A DNA stretch of 64,000 nucleotides from the NCBI GenBank assembly GCA_963281155.1, contig CAUJLY010000002.1:4216001-4280000 (forward strand), written 5' to 3'. The DNA comes from Rhabditophanes sp. KR3021. Taxonomy: Eukaryota > Nematoda > Chromadorea > Rhabditida > Alloionematidae. Below, in pieces: positions 24,862 to 36,766 of this stretch. The position numbers and the translations under genes are program-made. The notes under the pieces are model-generated. The model saw nothing but the letters and a program-made list of their open reading frames with translations. It did no database searches and was not told where the DNA came from. The number at the start of each line of letters is the position of its first letter. The first letter of the stretch is position 1.

Positions 24862-26116
24862 ACTATGATATGTGTAAGCACGGCATCAACGAATGCAATT
24901 AAAAGTTGTTAAATGGTATTTATATACTTGCACTATACAGTTCATTAGTTTCAGGCATAAATAGATCAACCAATTACAATTGTTTGGACATTGATATGCG
25001 CAAAGCATTCGGAGATAATCTTAGCATTCACAATATAATTTCCCTTCTATAGATATAGATGGTTTTCATTATCGTTTTGATCTATTATTTATGAGCGGAA
25101 ACTAATAAAATTAAGCAAATACTTTTGCAATAGATTTAAGTTTTCCATAACCACAACTCATTAAAATTAGTCAAATTTTATAAGTAAATTGTATTAAGCA
25201 TAATTTTACAAATAGTTAAATAGTTATCTTAAATCTTGGATTAATTTAATATAGTCATTTATTATTGCATTTAATCTTCCATTCGTTGTTTGTTTTGACT
25301 TTTCCTATAAACAATACTTATCTACAGTTTCAAATTAACGATGCTATTAAAACATAGAACATAAATAAAATTAACACCTAGACAAGGGTTGAGTATATAA
25401 TACAACGAATTCACATAATTTTTGATTCCAAGTAATCACGTACCATCAACTATCTCCATACTTCCTTGTTTAATTGAGTAAAACGTAATAAACTCTTGGA
25501 GTCTTTGATACATTTTCTGTAGATATGATTCACTGCTAGAGCTTTCAAAATAAATTTAAAATTAGTAGAAGTCATATTTAGAAATACATGTGGTATAATT
25601 AAATGTGAAGTCTAAACAATAAATACAATTTTAAAAAACACAACCCCTAAATCTCTAGCTACGTAACGGTGTGGTTAGCGTACATTACCAAGAGGGCTAC
25701 TTTTGCCGTTCGATGGTTGAATCAATGTAAAACAATTACAAGAGTTATGAGTGTATTTTTCCCTTAAAGTTTAAAAGGTAAAAACGAGTAAATAAATAAA
25801 GCAATTTATAATTAGATGTACATTATAACTTATTGAGAAAAATGATAAGAATATATTTAAATTTAAAATAAGACATTCAATCCAGAAAATGATATTTTTA
25901 TACATTTTCCTTATTAAAAAATGTCGTATTTAGGAAAATTATTACTCGTACTTCTAATATCTATATAGATTGATTTGCAAAGTTACAGTGAACTATATTA
26001 TTTGAATATTTAAATTATAAGATACACTGTCACAATGGTTTGAGGAATTATTCAGAATATATTTCACACATTTATGACGATGTTGATAAATTTTATTTGT
26101 TCATTTATTTTTAAAG
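24862..26116. other. Intergenic, with one exon-like segment
   Basis: Mostly AT-rich. On the minus strand 25545-25442 reads SSSSESYLQKMYQRLQEF and onward to a gtacgt donor, with codon use like real exons, but no partner exon was found. Around 25645-25735 a tRNA-like A-box word occurs but no tRNA folds. Confidence 0.3.
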
Positions 26117-26973
26117 TTATCCAGTATATATTGTTTGGAAGGGTCCATTTATAAGCATAATAAAGTACAGAGAAAATAATACTATTAGTTGACTACAATA
26201 ATTATTGTAATTGGTTATTACTACTCTTGATACTCCATCACCAATTATTAAAAATACAAACGACCAAAACTTAAAGTTGAAACTATAAATAGGCCAAATG
26301 TTATGAAAAAACAATATAATATATAGAAAAGCACTTTTTTATGAGTATCTGGGTTATTGTTATGTGCTTTAATAATTTTCCTATATTTGCTGATATTCAT
26401 TAGATTTACGAAGAAACAAAGTGACCCTGTAATAAATGTATAACCACATATGGAAACAGTGTTGATCCAAGAAATATTTGGATTAACCATTTGATATAAT
26501 AGGTGAAAACCAGTCTCGTTTAAATGCCCTTGCTTTCGAATCCGAAAAAAAACATATGAACATGTGTCGAAAGGGGTAAAAATATTTGAAACAGTATTAA
26601 AATTATAGCTGCTTTAGTTGTATAAACCTGAAGATTAAAATTTTTAATAAAATGTATCAATGTTTGCAAAAACTACCTTATCATAACCATTAATCCAATT
26701 CATTGATACAAATCTAGATATGACAATATATAAATTACCGATTAAAGCTGAAACCATAAACCCAGCTGTACCAAACATTAATATTCGCCTTAACACTATT
26801 TGCTTGTCAAGCCATTCCAAAAATTAGAAAAATGCAGAAATCTACCAGCTTATATTCGTCCACAAAAAAAGTATGTTATAGATTCCATTGAGGAAAAAAT
26901 GATTTTGATCACGTATTGTAGTTTTTAATAGTGTAAAGGAAATACAAATTGTTAAAGGTGATGATGCATACAT
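26117..26973 (-). pseudogene. Broken 7TM chemoreceptor gene (copy A)
   Basis: Same family as the receptors at 27440, 35737 and 37179. Recognisable blocks in order: DQNHFFLNGIYNILFLW, two in-frame stops, FLEWLDKQIVLRRILMFGTA, LIGNLYIVISRF, an intron in the conserved position, FQIFLPLSTHVHMF, a frameshift at a run of eight T (about 26550), HLNETGFHLLYQMVNPNISW, then a loop and membrane segment up to GRLYF, another frameshift, and IGDGVSRVVITNYNNY. Two stops and two frameshifts mean it is dead. Confidence 0.7.
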
Positions 26974-27439
26974 CTTAATATGTCTTATTTATTATATATG
27001 TAGTTATATTGGCATAATAAATCAGCTATCTTGCTGTTTATCCTTTGCCCACGAGTCTCTATCCTACTCGCCTATCGACCTTATGGTGGTCCGGAACACA
27101 AATTAATACAGATATAAAATAAAATTGAAAAAAGTTTCAATGTAAAATATAAGGCTTCAGTAACATTGCTTGTAATCATGATAAACTACAAATGTTAAAT
27201 ATATTCGCTGGAATAAATATCCTGACGTGCCAAAATAATTTTTACAGGAAATAAGAATTGTATTTCGTGGAAATATTGCAATATAACTTATTTTGACGTA
27301 TAAGTTAGAATGTTATTGACTTTCGAATCTCCTTAAAATTAATCTTCAACTTGTTCTGCAACCATTTTATTGCTTTTTATAAGTATTAGACTTGCCGTAA
27401 ATAGGTAATTTATTATTTCCTTTCCATAAAAATGATCAT
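26974..27439. other. Gap between receptor copies A and B
   Basis: AT-rich with a short GC-richer island at about 27035-27100; no gene or repeat recognised. Confidence 0.3.
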
Positions 27440-28422
27440 TTAGGAGATATTTACTGGTTTCACCCATGTTGTGGTTCTATTCATTATTTGAGGTTTCTTA
27501 AAGGTGATAAATTCAACAAATTTTGATAAAACTTCTCTGCTGATTGCAAGCATTAAATAAGGATGGCATAGAGTAAATACTGAATTGGCATAAATTAAGA
27601 TAGTGTTTGTTAAAACTCTTGCATTAAAATGGTCGGCGTAAGTAAAATATAGCTTAAAAGCTAATATGCATGTCATGATCAAACATTCAAAAGTAATAAT
27701 TAGAGAATACATAAGATTTTTAACTGCTTTGGTATGTTCAAATGAATTTTTTTTAGAATTCAAAATACTCTTAACAAGTAGTATTAAACAACAAGTAGAG
27801 ATTGTGAAGGCTACCATTTCATAAATGATTATATGGATCATACTAAATTTAGCAACACCATATGATTTCGGACTAAAATACAGTGAACCAGTTGAATTAA
27901 TATATCGAGGTTGTATATCAGTTGTCAAAATGTACGTTGTAGACATAAGTGGAAATATCATTGTAAGTAAAATTGTGCCAACAACAATTTTTGTTGGTGA
28001 AGTCTAAAATAAGCATCTTTATTAGAATTAATTATTTCTGAACAAACATTTTGGACCTTTTGATTGTAAATAATGACTATGTATCTGTTTGCAATAATGA
28101 TAGAATTTAATAGCGAAGAAACAATAATTAAATATTCACTTATATAAAAAAATATTCTGCCTGCCCATTGGTTTTTCAGAAAGAAATCACCAATTATTGT
28201 GACTTGAGTGAGACGTCTTAGTATTATTTGAACAATTGCAAACATAATATTAAACGGACTATTAAAAATAAAGTTCCAAAAAAATTGTTTTTCAAGTGCA
28301 TCGTTATTTCGGTATTCATATATTATACTGAACATACATTTGATGACCAATAAATACAGAATTATGGAAAATGTTTGAAAGCCTAGTAAAATATGTTCAG
28401 CAATCTGGTCATTCATTTTCAT
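27440..28422 (-). CDS. Seven-transmembrane chemoreceptor-type GPCR (copy B)
   Basis: Putative sensory receptor of the plasma membrane. Exons 28422-28057 and 28003-27440, phase 0, give 309 residues with seven hydrophobic stretches, a charged second loop (IIIANRYIVIIYNQK at the end of TM3, a DRY-like position) and a final CHPYLMLAISREVL segment typical of nematode Srg-superfamily receptors. The single intron falls at the same position as in the copies at 35737 and 37179. The donor is gtccaa, unusual but required by the frame. Subfamily cannot be set by eye. Sequence similarity to the other copies is lower than they share with one another. Confidence 0.7.
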
Positions 28423-28814
28423 TTTGAAATGTATTTGAAAAAAGTTTGGTTGATAAGAAATATATTTGTGTAAATAAAAATGTACAAACTGGCAAAAATA
28501 TAAAGGAATAATGGAAGAATTGTTTTTAATATTGAATATGTTTAGATGTACTGCACACTTATTAACTACGCTTTTTGAAAAAATGTGAACCTTTAATTTT
28601 GTAAAGATCGCTAATGAGGAATTTATATAAACGAAATGACAGAGAGTACTTTTTGAATAATACTTTAACTATTCAAATGATAAATATTATTTTCACAGTC
28701 TACTAAAAATTATAAAAAGAAAAAATTGTATTTTTGTGATCGAAGTATGAATTTATTCTAATTATTTGTCTTGTCCGTAAATTTGTAATTATCTTTATTT
28801 TAATAAATTGTTAT
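28423..28814. other. Gap between receptor B and the SLC10 gene
   Basis: AT-rich, no gene seen; holds the upstream region of receptor B and the 3' end of the transporter. Confidence 0.3.
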
Positions 28815-30170
28815 CTAAAGAAAAGGTTTTTTACTTTTTAGATTTTTTTTAATGCAACGAAGATATAAATAAAGCGTTATTAAAGGCTTATCCGTCATTA
28901 AGCCAATTATAATAGGCATACACATTGAAATACTGATTTCGGGTTCCTCAAAAGCCAGTAGAATTATCATAACGGGAAAGCCAATATTCTGGATTCCTGT
29001 TTCAATCGCTGTAGTTATTTTATCAGCAACATTTAAATTAAAAATCTTAGACGTAAGATAAGCGATAACATAGCCACTCCAAGGAATGATTGTTCCAGCG
29101 ATAAACATTCTAAGATTAAAAAGCCAAAATATGTCGTAATAAAGAACTATTCCCAAAATAGTTATTGCTATCGTCATAAGGAGTGTCACGGACTTTGCCC
29201 AATCATTTATTATTTCAGCAAGTCTTGGTCTATACCGAATAATTAGCATCCCAATCCCGACAGGCACAACCAGTGTAATAATAGATTTAAATAATGCACT
29301 GTAAGGAACTTGTATATTTTCCGACTCCAAAAATTGACTTCCCAAGAAATGTATCCAGAAAGGCATAGCACCCATTGCAACAATTGTTTGAACTAATGTC
29401 ATACTGACAGACAAATTCAGATTACCGTCGAATAAGTATGTCCAAATTGAAGATTTTCCTCCTCCAGGAGAGCATGAGCATGCAAACAACGAAAATTTGA
29501 CAAGATTTGATTCGTTTACAATGAGTGTTTGTGTCATAAGATATCCTAGAAGCGGTAAGACTATGAATTGAATGCTGGTACTAATTAGTACTGGTTTCGG
29601 ATTTCTAATTATTTCATGTAATTTTGGTATTTCTATTTGTGTTCCCATAATTAAGGAGACGAACAAACCAAACGAAACTAAGAGACAAATAAAAATATCA
29701 CCTAACAAGTTTGAATCTTTAATTTTAACAACTTTGAATTTGAAATCACTGATAACAGTGTTCGACCTGTCTGATTCATTCTTGATACTCATTACCAAGT
29801 GAGTGATACCAATTAATGTCGGTTTTATTAAAATTGTAATATTTTGGGTATATTTTTCCTCTTCCATAATATAAGTGACATTATTGTACAACATATACTT
29901 AGGTGAAACTTGGCAAACATAATTATCCTCACAATCAAAATTAAGCATTGTGGCTGGTATTTCTTTTTTTGAAAAAATGCTAAATGTGAAGTTTCTAAAA
30001 AGACATATAAAATCTAATTTTTTGACTTACTCTATAATGTTCTCTTCAAAGAAAATGTTATTACCTTCATCTGTTACAAAATAAATATTATAGTTATCTT
30101 GTGTCTTATTTTGACAATCAACAGCCAAATAAAAAATAAAAAACACCAAAAATTTGATCAACAAATTCAT
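28815..30170 (-). CDS. SLC10 (sodium/bile acid cotransporter-like) transporter
   Basis: Polytopic solute carrier; substrate unknown. Exons 30170-30031 and 29994-28815 join in phase 2 to 439 residues. A signal peptide (FLVFFIFYLAVDC) and a ~140-residue extracellular region precede the membrane domain, as in the nematode and SLC10A3/A5-like members. Family signatures are present: CSCSPGGGKSSIWTYLFDGN (the helix-4 crossover motif), MTLVQTIVAMGAMPFW, and AIETGIQNIGFPVMIILL (the helix-9 motif). About nine to ten membrane helices follow. Divergent from the gene at 30529. The gene appears intact. Confidence 0.85.
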
Positions 30171-30528
30171 TCCATGCAAATAATAAAAGTAAAATGAATA
30201 GAGGTTTTAATCCTTTTTATAGACTTTTAAATACGTGCATTATTTTTATAATGCAATGTAAGCTTATACTCTTGCAACTGATTCATAATATTACGTGCGT
30301 GGAGGTTCTTTTTTTTGTCGCATCTATTATTCATTATTAATGAGGTCAAAGCGGAATTTTTTCTTTAGAATTTGTGACTCGATTGTGTTAGGTATGGTCT
30401 TATTAAAAAATACACCACCAAATGTGTTGGCAGGAGATTAATTTGCATTATGATATTTATAATATTATAATTTCAATCAAAACTATGGGATAAATACGGT
30501 GTGGGTGTATGCAATTAAGTCAATTCAG
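30171..30528. promoter_or_regulatory. Divergent intergenic region, SLC10 / membrane protein gene
   Basis: 358 bases between two divergent start codons, so it should hold both promoters. No motif assigned. Confidence 0.35.
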
Positions 30529-31388
30529 ATGGCTATTTCCAGGACTCATACCGTCACCATTTGTGCACGGACCATGTCTGTAAAAGTAAGTCTAATATTC
30601 AAGCTGAGCAATTTATTCATTTTTAGAATTGGAAAAGTTTTATCGTCTTCGTTCAAGGCTCCTACATCATAATAGAAGCTTTCTGCCACATGCATCTAAA
30701 TGACGAGATGAATGATTTCTTAGACAGTACAACCCTTAGTGCTATTCTCTTACAGATTTATTACTTTACACCTTCACTATTTATCAATTTGGTATGGTCT
30801 TACGTTCAACTATTTCTTCTGATTTTTGAAATAGAAGATGCATGGAGAATATTTCAATCAACTTATACTGAATATATGAATCTACACACTGATTTTGATT
30901 TAATGAAAAATGAGAAATATCAATACTTAATCGATCACCTAATTGCATCACTAAACCTTTCTTTGGTAGCAGCAACTATTGTTCCAATATTTTTGTCTGC
31001 TCAAATTTATATGTATGCAACAGAAGCTAAAAACCAAAGTCGATTTGACGTTGAAGCAAAGCTCGAAGTTTATAATGGAAAAGTTGCTCATACGGTTGAT
31101 AAGTATTTGGATGTGGATGAAGAAGCCAAAAAGAATCAAAAAATCAGAGACCTCCTTTGTTATAAATATCTTATGGATGCTGAATTAAGACGTAGTACAA
31201 TTCATCAATTTAAAATCACAAATAAAGGAGTACTGGGTTTACATCTTCTCGATCATCCTTTAACAAATAAACCAGCAGGTTTTGCTGTTCATTATGTCAC
31301 ACAAAATGATCCTAATGACATAATGGAATTGCGTGAAATATATTTTCGCGATAATGGGAATCTGATTAAAGACCCTCAAACTCCATAA
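30529..31388 (+). CDS. Unidentified multi-pass membrane protein
   Basis: Function not recognised. Exons 30529-30585 and 30627-31388 join in phase 0 to 272 residues. Hydrophobic segments near residues 22-36, 55-85 (LSAILLQIYYFTPSLFINLV and onward) and 130-155 (LNLSLVAATIVPIFLSAQIY) suggest three or four passes. The C-terminal ~115 residues are soluble and charged, with a helical AELRRSTIHQF block and an HLLDHPLTNKPAGFAVHYV block. The short first exon was chosen because it joins in frame to the second and gives an ATG; an in-frame ATG within exon 2 is the alternative start. No break seen. Confidence 0.6.
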
Positions 31389-31846
31389 TTATACATTTTT
31401 TATTTAAATAAATAATTACATGTATTAATTATTTGTCTCTAAAATCTGTAACGACTATATAATGTGAATAAACTACATGCTTCTAAAAATGTATCATGTA
31501 AAATATTCAGAGATATCCCTATAATAAATGTATGATAATATAAAATAATCTGTTTTTTTTGTTGCAAAAAATCACTTTTAAATTTGTATATTTTGTGAAT
31601 GACATACAATTGCCTTATCATTTAAACATTTTATCTCGATAAACAGAACTCGGGAATGATTTTATGTAAAATTAAGGAACATTTTCATATGGTCTAGACC
31701 ATCTTGGTATATACTAAAAAGCCAATACAACGATCTATGTAGATAAGACGCTACGAAATTATAGTTGTTGGCTCACATAAATGTCTATTTAAGAAACATC
31801 ATCAATACATTACCTAATTAATTGACGTTGCTTTTTAGAATTAAAA
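31389..31846. other. Gap upstream of the kappa GST gene
   Basis: AT-rich; contains the GST promoter region and, at its end, a trans-splice-like acceptor (ctttttag, ending at 31839). Nothing else recognised. Confidence 0.35.
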
Positions 31847-32500
31847 ATGGAATATAGAAAGAATACTAATGTAATTTTATACTTTGACGTTAGTTCACTA
31901 CATTCTTGGATTACATTTGAATCTTTAGTTAGATACAAATGTATTGGAGCTATTAATCTAAATATTCAATTTGTCTTCTTAAATGGCACCAGCGACCCAA
32001 TTGATAACAAACTATTTGATCAATTCAATTCTACTGAAGAGGATGGAGTCATTTCAGACAATGTTAATGAAAAAGCAGAATTTTTTGGTTCACAAAAAAT
32101 GACTCACTCCAATTTTAATATTTTAAGGTTTTTGACTGCTGTTAGCTTATTGAACAATAATCATTTAATTGATATAGTCAGTCAAATTTGGAACAACATT
32201 CGTGACACTAACAAAAATGTCTACTCGTATTCTGGCTTGAAGAATATAGCAGCTGAAGTTGGCATAACTGATAGCAATTTTACCGATATTATGAAAATGT
32301 CCAAATCTGATGAAGTAATGACTCTACTAAAAAACAATACAAACGAGGCAATTAACAAGAATATTTTAAGTGAACCACGTATTACATTCAACAATTTCCG
32401 TAGGAAAGAAATCAGCATTTTTGGTAATTCTGGATTAGAAAAAACTTTACGTTTAATTCATAAAGAATACATTAATAAATGCCAAACATCGAAACTTTAA
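31847..32500 (+). CDS. Kappa-class glutathione S-transferase-like (DsbA fold)
   Basis: Thioredoxin-fold enzyme of the HCCA isomerase/GST kappa group, usually mitochondrial or peroxisomal. A single exon of 217 residues. The N-terminus ILYFDVSSLHSWITFESLVRY matches the kappa motif in which the second Ser of S-x-x-SW is the catalytic residue; an inserted helical domain follows (SNFNILRFLTAVSLL, LIDIVSQIWNNI); residues 180-205 hold the last strand and helix (RITFNNFRRKEISIFG, where family members have a P-x-F/W-x2-N-G-x-x-x-FWG-x-D-R-like end). Several conserved positions are changed, so activity is uncertain. Preceded by a 3' splice-type tttag 7 bases before ATG. Convergent with CSN3, 91 bases apart. 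Confidence 0.75.
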   Translation: MEYRKNTNVILYFDVSSLHSWITFESLVRYKCIGAINLNIQFVFLNGTSDPIDNKLFDQFNSTEEDGVISDNVNEKAEFFGSQKMTHSNFNILRFLTAVSLLNNNHLIDIVSQIWNNIRDTNKNVYSYSGLKNIAAEVGITDSNFTDIMKMSKSDEVMTLLKNNTNEAINKNILSEPRITFNNFRRKEISIFGNSGLEKTLRLIHKEYINKCQTSKL

Positions 32501-32591
32501 TAATAACATTTATACTTATCAATACATAAAGTACAATACATTAATATATACTAAAAATAAATACCATCAAATATATGTTTAGTGTAATAAA

Positions 32592-34171
32592 TTATCTCCC
32601 AAATGCACAAACATCAATCAACTCAGCGGACATATCAGCTGACAAATAAGGAAAATTATCGAATTTGAAGGGATTCTTTGGGTGAATATTTGAAATCATG
32701 TCAAAACTTCTCTGATGTTCTTCCATATTCCCTCTGACTCCAGCTTTGAGCAAAATATCTAAACAATTCATTCTCCTTTTAATCATCTCCATTTGACCAA
32801 CAGCTTTATATACATCCGCAGCATTAGTTTCCTTTGGTGGGAGAAATTCAATAAATTCACCATTAATGATTCTAGCGTTTAATTTGCCACTATTAATTAA
32901 TTTTTTTAATTGATCCTCAAAATCACAGTTCTCAGGAACAAATGATTTTTTATGAAGCTTTTGAATTTTCATGGTGGAATAAATCTTCGAATACCCAATA
33001 ATAGATTCTTCCATAATCATCCACATAATTCTTTTGACCAACCCATAATTGCTGTCGTTATTAAATTTAGCCCCACAATTCTCAGAAACATTTTTTAAAA
33101 GCGAATATTGCTGAAAATTGATTTTCAACCCACCATCGAGAATATTGCAAAATGTGTCATAGTGCGCGGCATCATTTTTCAACTCTCTAATAAAGGCTGG
33201 AACCAAAAAGCTCGACAATGGTACTGATTTTTTGAATGCAATAATACCAACCAGTATTCCCTTCTTGAATGCTTCTAAGGCAATAGCAGACATTGCATCC
33301 TCAGAAGCAGGAATGATTGTACACATCTCGAAAAAGAGGAAAGCATCCTCGTAACTTCCCAATGCTGTCATAATCAAACCTCCATAGTAATAAAATTGAA
33401 GCAAATATTCGGAATGGAACAAACAATGGTTTTTGCACCCAGACATTCTAACAATACCTCTTGATTCGTTTAAGAATTTGACATCATCATAGATCACATA
33501 TGGCAAAACTTCCTCGAGTTTACCTATTTTCAAAGCGGACAAAAATAAAGATCCATGCAGACTGGTGATAATGGTTTTGTCTTCCCCGGTGATCCATTTG
33601 ATTGACTTGATACATAAGTTGAAACTGTCTTGGTACTTATTATTCTTGATAAGAATATCAACAATACTGGTCAAAACCGACATTATAGGCTTTGAGATTG
33701 ACCAAGTCATGTTTGTTTCCCCAAAATCAATCAGACGATAAATAATGGAAAGCAATTCCTTGAATGTCCCGAACTCTCTGTCTTCACGCTCGGCATGGAA
33801 TATATTATCCAAACAGTACCAGGCAAAAACATAGTTTTTAGTAGACATGGATTCCTCCATCAAGCGAGTGACCTCTTCCTTAGCCAATGTATGAAAGTGG
33901 CTGTCAAATTGATTACATAACTTTTTAGCATATACATCAACATCTCGCGAATCTAAAAATATTATTTTTATTAAAAATAGTTTTACTTACTCGTTATGAT
34001 GCTAGCCAAATATTTAAACTCGGATAACGTAGGTGTCATGTCTTTGAATGTGTGCAATACTAAAAATGATCCGCAATTGGTGTGTTCAACAACAGTCAAA
34101 GCGATGTAAAATGTGATTGGAAGTTCGTTTATTCTTAATAAGCATAATCTGCCTCTTTTTCGTATGGCCAT
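32592..34171 (-). CDS. csn-3: COP9 signalosome subunit 3
   Basis: Subunit of the COP9 signalosome, which removes NEDD8 from cullins. Exons 34171-33991 and 33952-32592 join in phase 1 to 513 residues. Helical repeats lead into a PCI domain (about residues 310-440). Hallmarks: YLLQFYYYGGLIMTALGSYE, then EDAFLFFEMCTIIPA, IALEAFKKGILVGI, and NYGLVKRIMWM, each with a clear counterpart in animal CSN3. Longer than vertebrate CSN3 (about 420) because of a longer N-terminus. Note that the downstream TTG at 33887 is not the start: exon 1 supplies the ATG. It shares a 101-base divergent promoter with PTPMT1 and could be co-regulated with it. Confidence 0.82.
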
Positions 34172-34272
34172 GATTCCCGGAACGACTTATCAATATAAAA
34201 GGTTGGTGGTGAGTCGCTTCAGTGCATTACAACAAATGAAATAGAATAACTTGATCATTTAAATCATTTATA
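34172..34272. promoter_or_regulatory. 101-bp divergent promoter, CSN3 / PTPMT1
   Basis: Start codons of both genes lie only 101 bases apart. A minimal upstream ORF (ATG AAA TAG) at 34236-34244 precedes the PTPMT1 ATG. A TATAAA-like word lies near 34193. Confidence 0.5.
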
Positions 34273-34876
34273 ATGCTCACATCTTTGATTTTCTATCCTT
34301 CTCTTGGCTATAATCTTGCTAAAAATTATTTACAACCATCTAAATGGCAATGGTATAGCAGAATTGATGAAAACATCATTGTTGGAGCTCTTCCATTCCA
34401 GTCCATGCTTAATGACTTAGAGGTTTCTTTATTTGTTTATGCTTTCTTGTAATAACAATTAATTATAGAAAGAAAAGGTTGGGGGCGTGGTTTGCTGTAC
34501 CGAAAAATTCGAACTCGCCATATCATATAAAGCAATGGAGGAGCAAGATTGGGCCGTTAAAGGAATTAAGTTCCATCATGTACCTATGACTGATTTTACA
34601 GGTTCCACATCCAGACAAGAAGTTGTTGGGGCCGTTGATTTTATTGATAATATTAACAAAGATGGGAAAACTGTCTATATTCATTGCAAAGCTGGAAGAA
34701 CTCGTAGTGCAACAGTTGCTATGTGTTATTTGTTGCACAAATATGATTATATGCCAAATGTAGCATTTGAGTTTTTAAAACAAAAAAGGGATCAAGTTAT
34801 GCTTAGAAACGCACACTGGAGAACTATTAGTGAGTATAGAAGATATTTGGATGCTCAAAAGAAAATTACTCCATAA
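34273..34876 (+). CDS. PTPMT1-type mitochondrial phosphatidylglycerophosphate phosphatase
   Basis: Dual-specificity-type phosphatase of the mitochondrial inner membrane that makes phosphatidylglycerol for cardiolipin synthesis. Exons 34273-34422 and 34469-34876, phase 0, give 185 residues. Conserved WYSRIDENIIVGALPF opens the domain, CCTEKFEL follows, and the P-loop VYIHCKAGRTRSATV (residues ~119-133) has the Cys-x5-Arg-Ser/Thr signature. NAHWRTISEYRRYL is the C-terminal family helix. The hydrophobic N-terminus (LIFYPSLGYNLAK) is the expected mitochondrial anchor. Intact. Confidence 0.9.
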
Positions 34877-35043
34877 ATATTGTTCAATCATCGTTAATTA
34901 GTTATTTTAAAAAATAAAACTATATTTCAAATTGAAGTATTTATTACCATAATTATATCATGAAAAGAGATTAACACATGTTATTAATCTAAGTTATTAA
35001 TTTCTTTGATAGGATCTCGTTCCGGATCCTTTTCCTGTGCTGT

Positions 35044-35603
35044 CTACGTTTGATCTTTATGTCTCAAACAAACAGATATTATACTGCAGCAAACCGAAAT
35101 AGACAGAAGAACTGTTGCAATTATCCATCCAAAGGGGCGTCTATTTTCCCAGAAATTCAAATAACAAAGACAATTTCGGTATATCAAATAAATATTATCC
35201 GAATAATTTCTACTATTATCAGACTATAGACACCTGGCAACAAACATACAATTAATGGAGCTATTGCACCAGCAGAAACAATCCATTGACCATAATATTT
35301 AAAAATGGTTAATTTAGTCTGTCCAGACGAAAATTTCTTTCCAACTTCATTAGATGTTTCATCAAATTAGTTTGTCGATGGTTCTAATATTCCTTTCAAA
35401 TTATTATGAGCTGTCTTTCCTTGTCCTTCTAAAAAAGTATTTTTTTTTGTGTGGTCGATTTCATCATCAATGTCAGTGATGAAGTGAGATCCGCATTCAT
35501 AATAACGTATTGGAGCAGTGCAGTATATCGGTCCAAATATTATCAAAGCTGATGATATTAGAATCAAAATGAATCCCAACACTGAAAGCAAGGCAGGATT
35601 CAT
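35044..35603 (-). pseudogene. Small three-pass membrane protein gene, interrupted
   Basis: ATG at 35603 opens MNPALLSVLGFILILISSAL (membrane segment 1) and runs 78 codons to TAA at about 35369. The same frame continues beyond the stop with coding character: KFSSGQTKLTIFKYYGQW and membrane segment 2, IVSAGAIAPLIVCLLPGVYS. It then shifts frame near 35215 to YRNCLCYLNFWENRRPFGW plus segment 3 (WIIATVLLSISVCCSIISV), ending in TAG at 35044. No GT donor lies between the last good codons and the TAA, so an intron cannot remove the stop. Family not recognised. Alternatively the first 78 codons are a live short protein. Confidence 0.5.
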
Positions 35604-35736
35604 AATATGAACAGTATATTAAATAGATACATACTGACATATTTATATGCCTCGTGATATATCCAAAATTGATTATTAAATTTAAATTACTTGAATCTTG
35701 TAAAAATGTTAAATTGTTTGACTAATATGTGCTAAA

Positions 35737-36766
35737 TTATTTGAGTCTCGTGGTAGTGTTAAATGATTTTCTGGAAACATGTGAAACCTCAATAATAATT
35801 ATTGAATGTTCTTTGGATAATCCGTTACAAAAAAATGCACGAAATTGTTGTCTAAATGTACGATTAAATCCAATTAAGAAGAATGGGTGACTAATGCATA
35901 TTAAAGTCCCAAAATAGCTCAAAAATCGACTTGCTTTCGCTCTTAGGTCAGGATTCTCAATTATCAAACAGTAAACTTTTGTTAATGCCGTCACTGCTAA
36001 ACAAATCATGCCAATAGTTATAATTAGCGAATAGATGAAATAGAAAATAGTTCTTGCCTTCTCATGCTTAGATTTTTGAGCTTTCATTATTTGATGATAT
36101 TTATAAATGTTGACAGCATTCATGAATAAGGCGCAAATCGCTGTAATAGAGGTATATGCTGACAAATTAATTGCGTTATAATATGAAATTTGTTCATCTT
36201 CCATTTGAAATAACCACAATTCTGTTTCATTCACATAATGAGGAAAAGATTCGTTAATAAGCAAATAATAGTGAGTTATCGTTGGCAGGAATATTTGAAT
36301 GAGAATAGCTGTAATAGCAATCTTCTGTGTCCAAATCTTAAAAAGTAATGTCATTAACGAATAATTGATATGGAAGTTGTTTTCCGCAACTTACTCTTTC
36401 ATATTGAAGAATAAAATTCATAGCCAAAAAACGGGTAAAAATAATAAATAAATGTCCTAACAGAGAGGATGTAATGAAAGCACCTGTCCCAAAAATAATA
36501 AATCTTCGAAATACAACAGCGTTATCAAACCAATTTCTAAAAAATGTAAATTGAACGAATTTTCCAGCTATCATATAATCAAGCAAATGTAAGACATCGA
36601 AAATACCATTGATAGTGAATTGAATGTAGAATGATTTTTGTTCAATCTTTTTTGTTTTAAATTTTGTTAAAGACCACATCATAGTAACCATTACAAATAA
36701 ATAAACAATAATTGAAATTATTTCAATTCCTGCAATGCCAAATTCAATGAAATTGTATGCAGCCAT
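35737..36766 (-). CDS. Seven-transmembrane chemoreceptor-type GPCR (copy C)
   Basis: Putative chemosensory receptor. Exons 36766-36395 and 36336-35737, phase 0, give 323 residues. Seven hydrophobic segments; TM3 ends LFIIFTRFLAMNF (DRY-like site), and an extracellular loop carries FPHYVNETELW with an N-glycosylation sequon. The inner loop YKYHQIMKAQKSKHEKARTI and the final LICISHPFFLIGFNRTFRQQ are shared with copy D. The intron follows LQYER at the same position in copies B and D. Intact. Srg-superfamily-like; finer class not assignable by eye. Confidence 0.72.

Noticed and set aside
25645..25735. tRNA-like sequence (ggtgtggttagcg … gttcgatgg)
   Set aside because: A-box and B-box words are present, but no acceptor, anticodon and T stems pair at the right distances.
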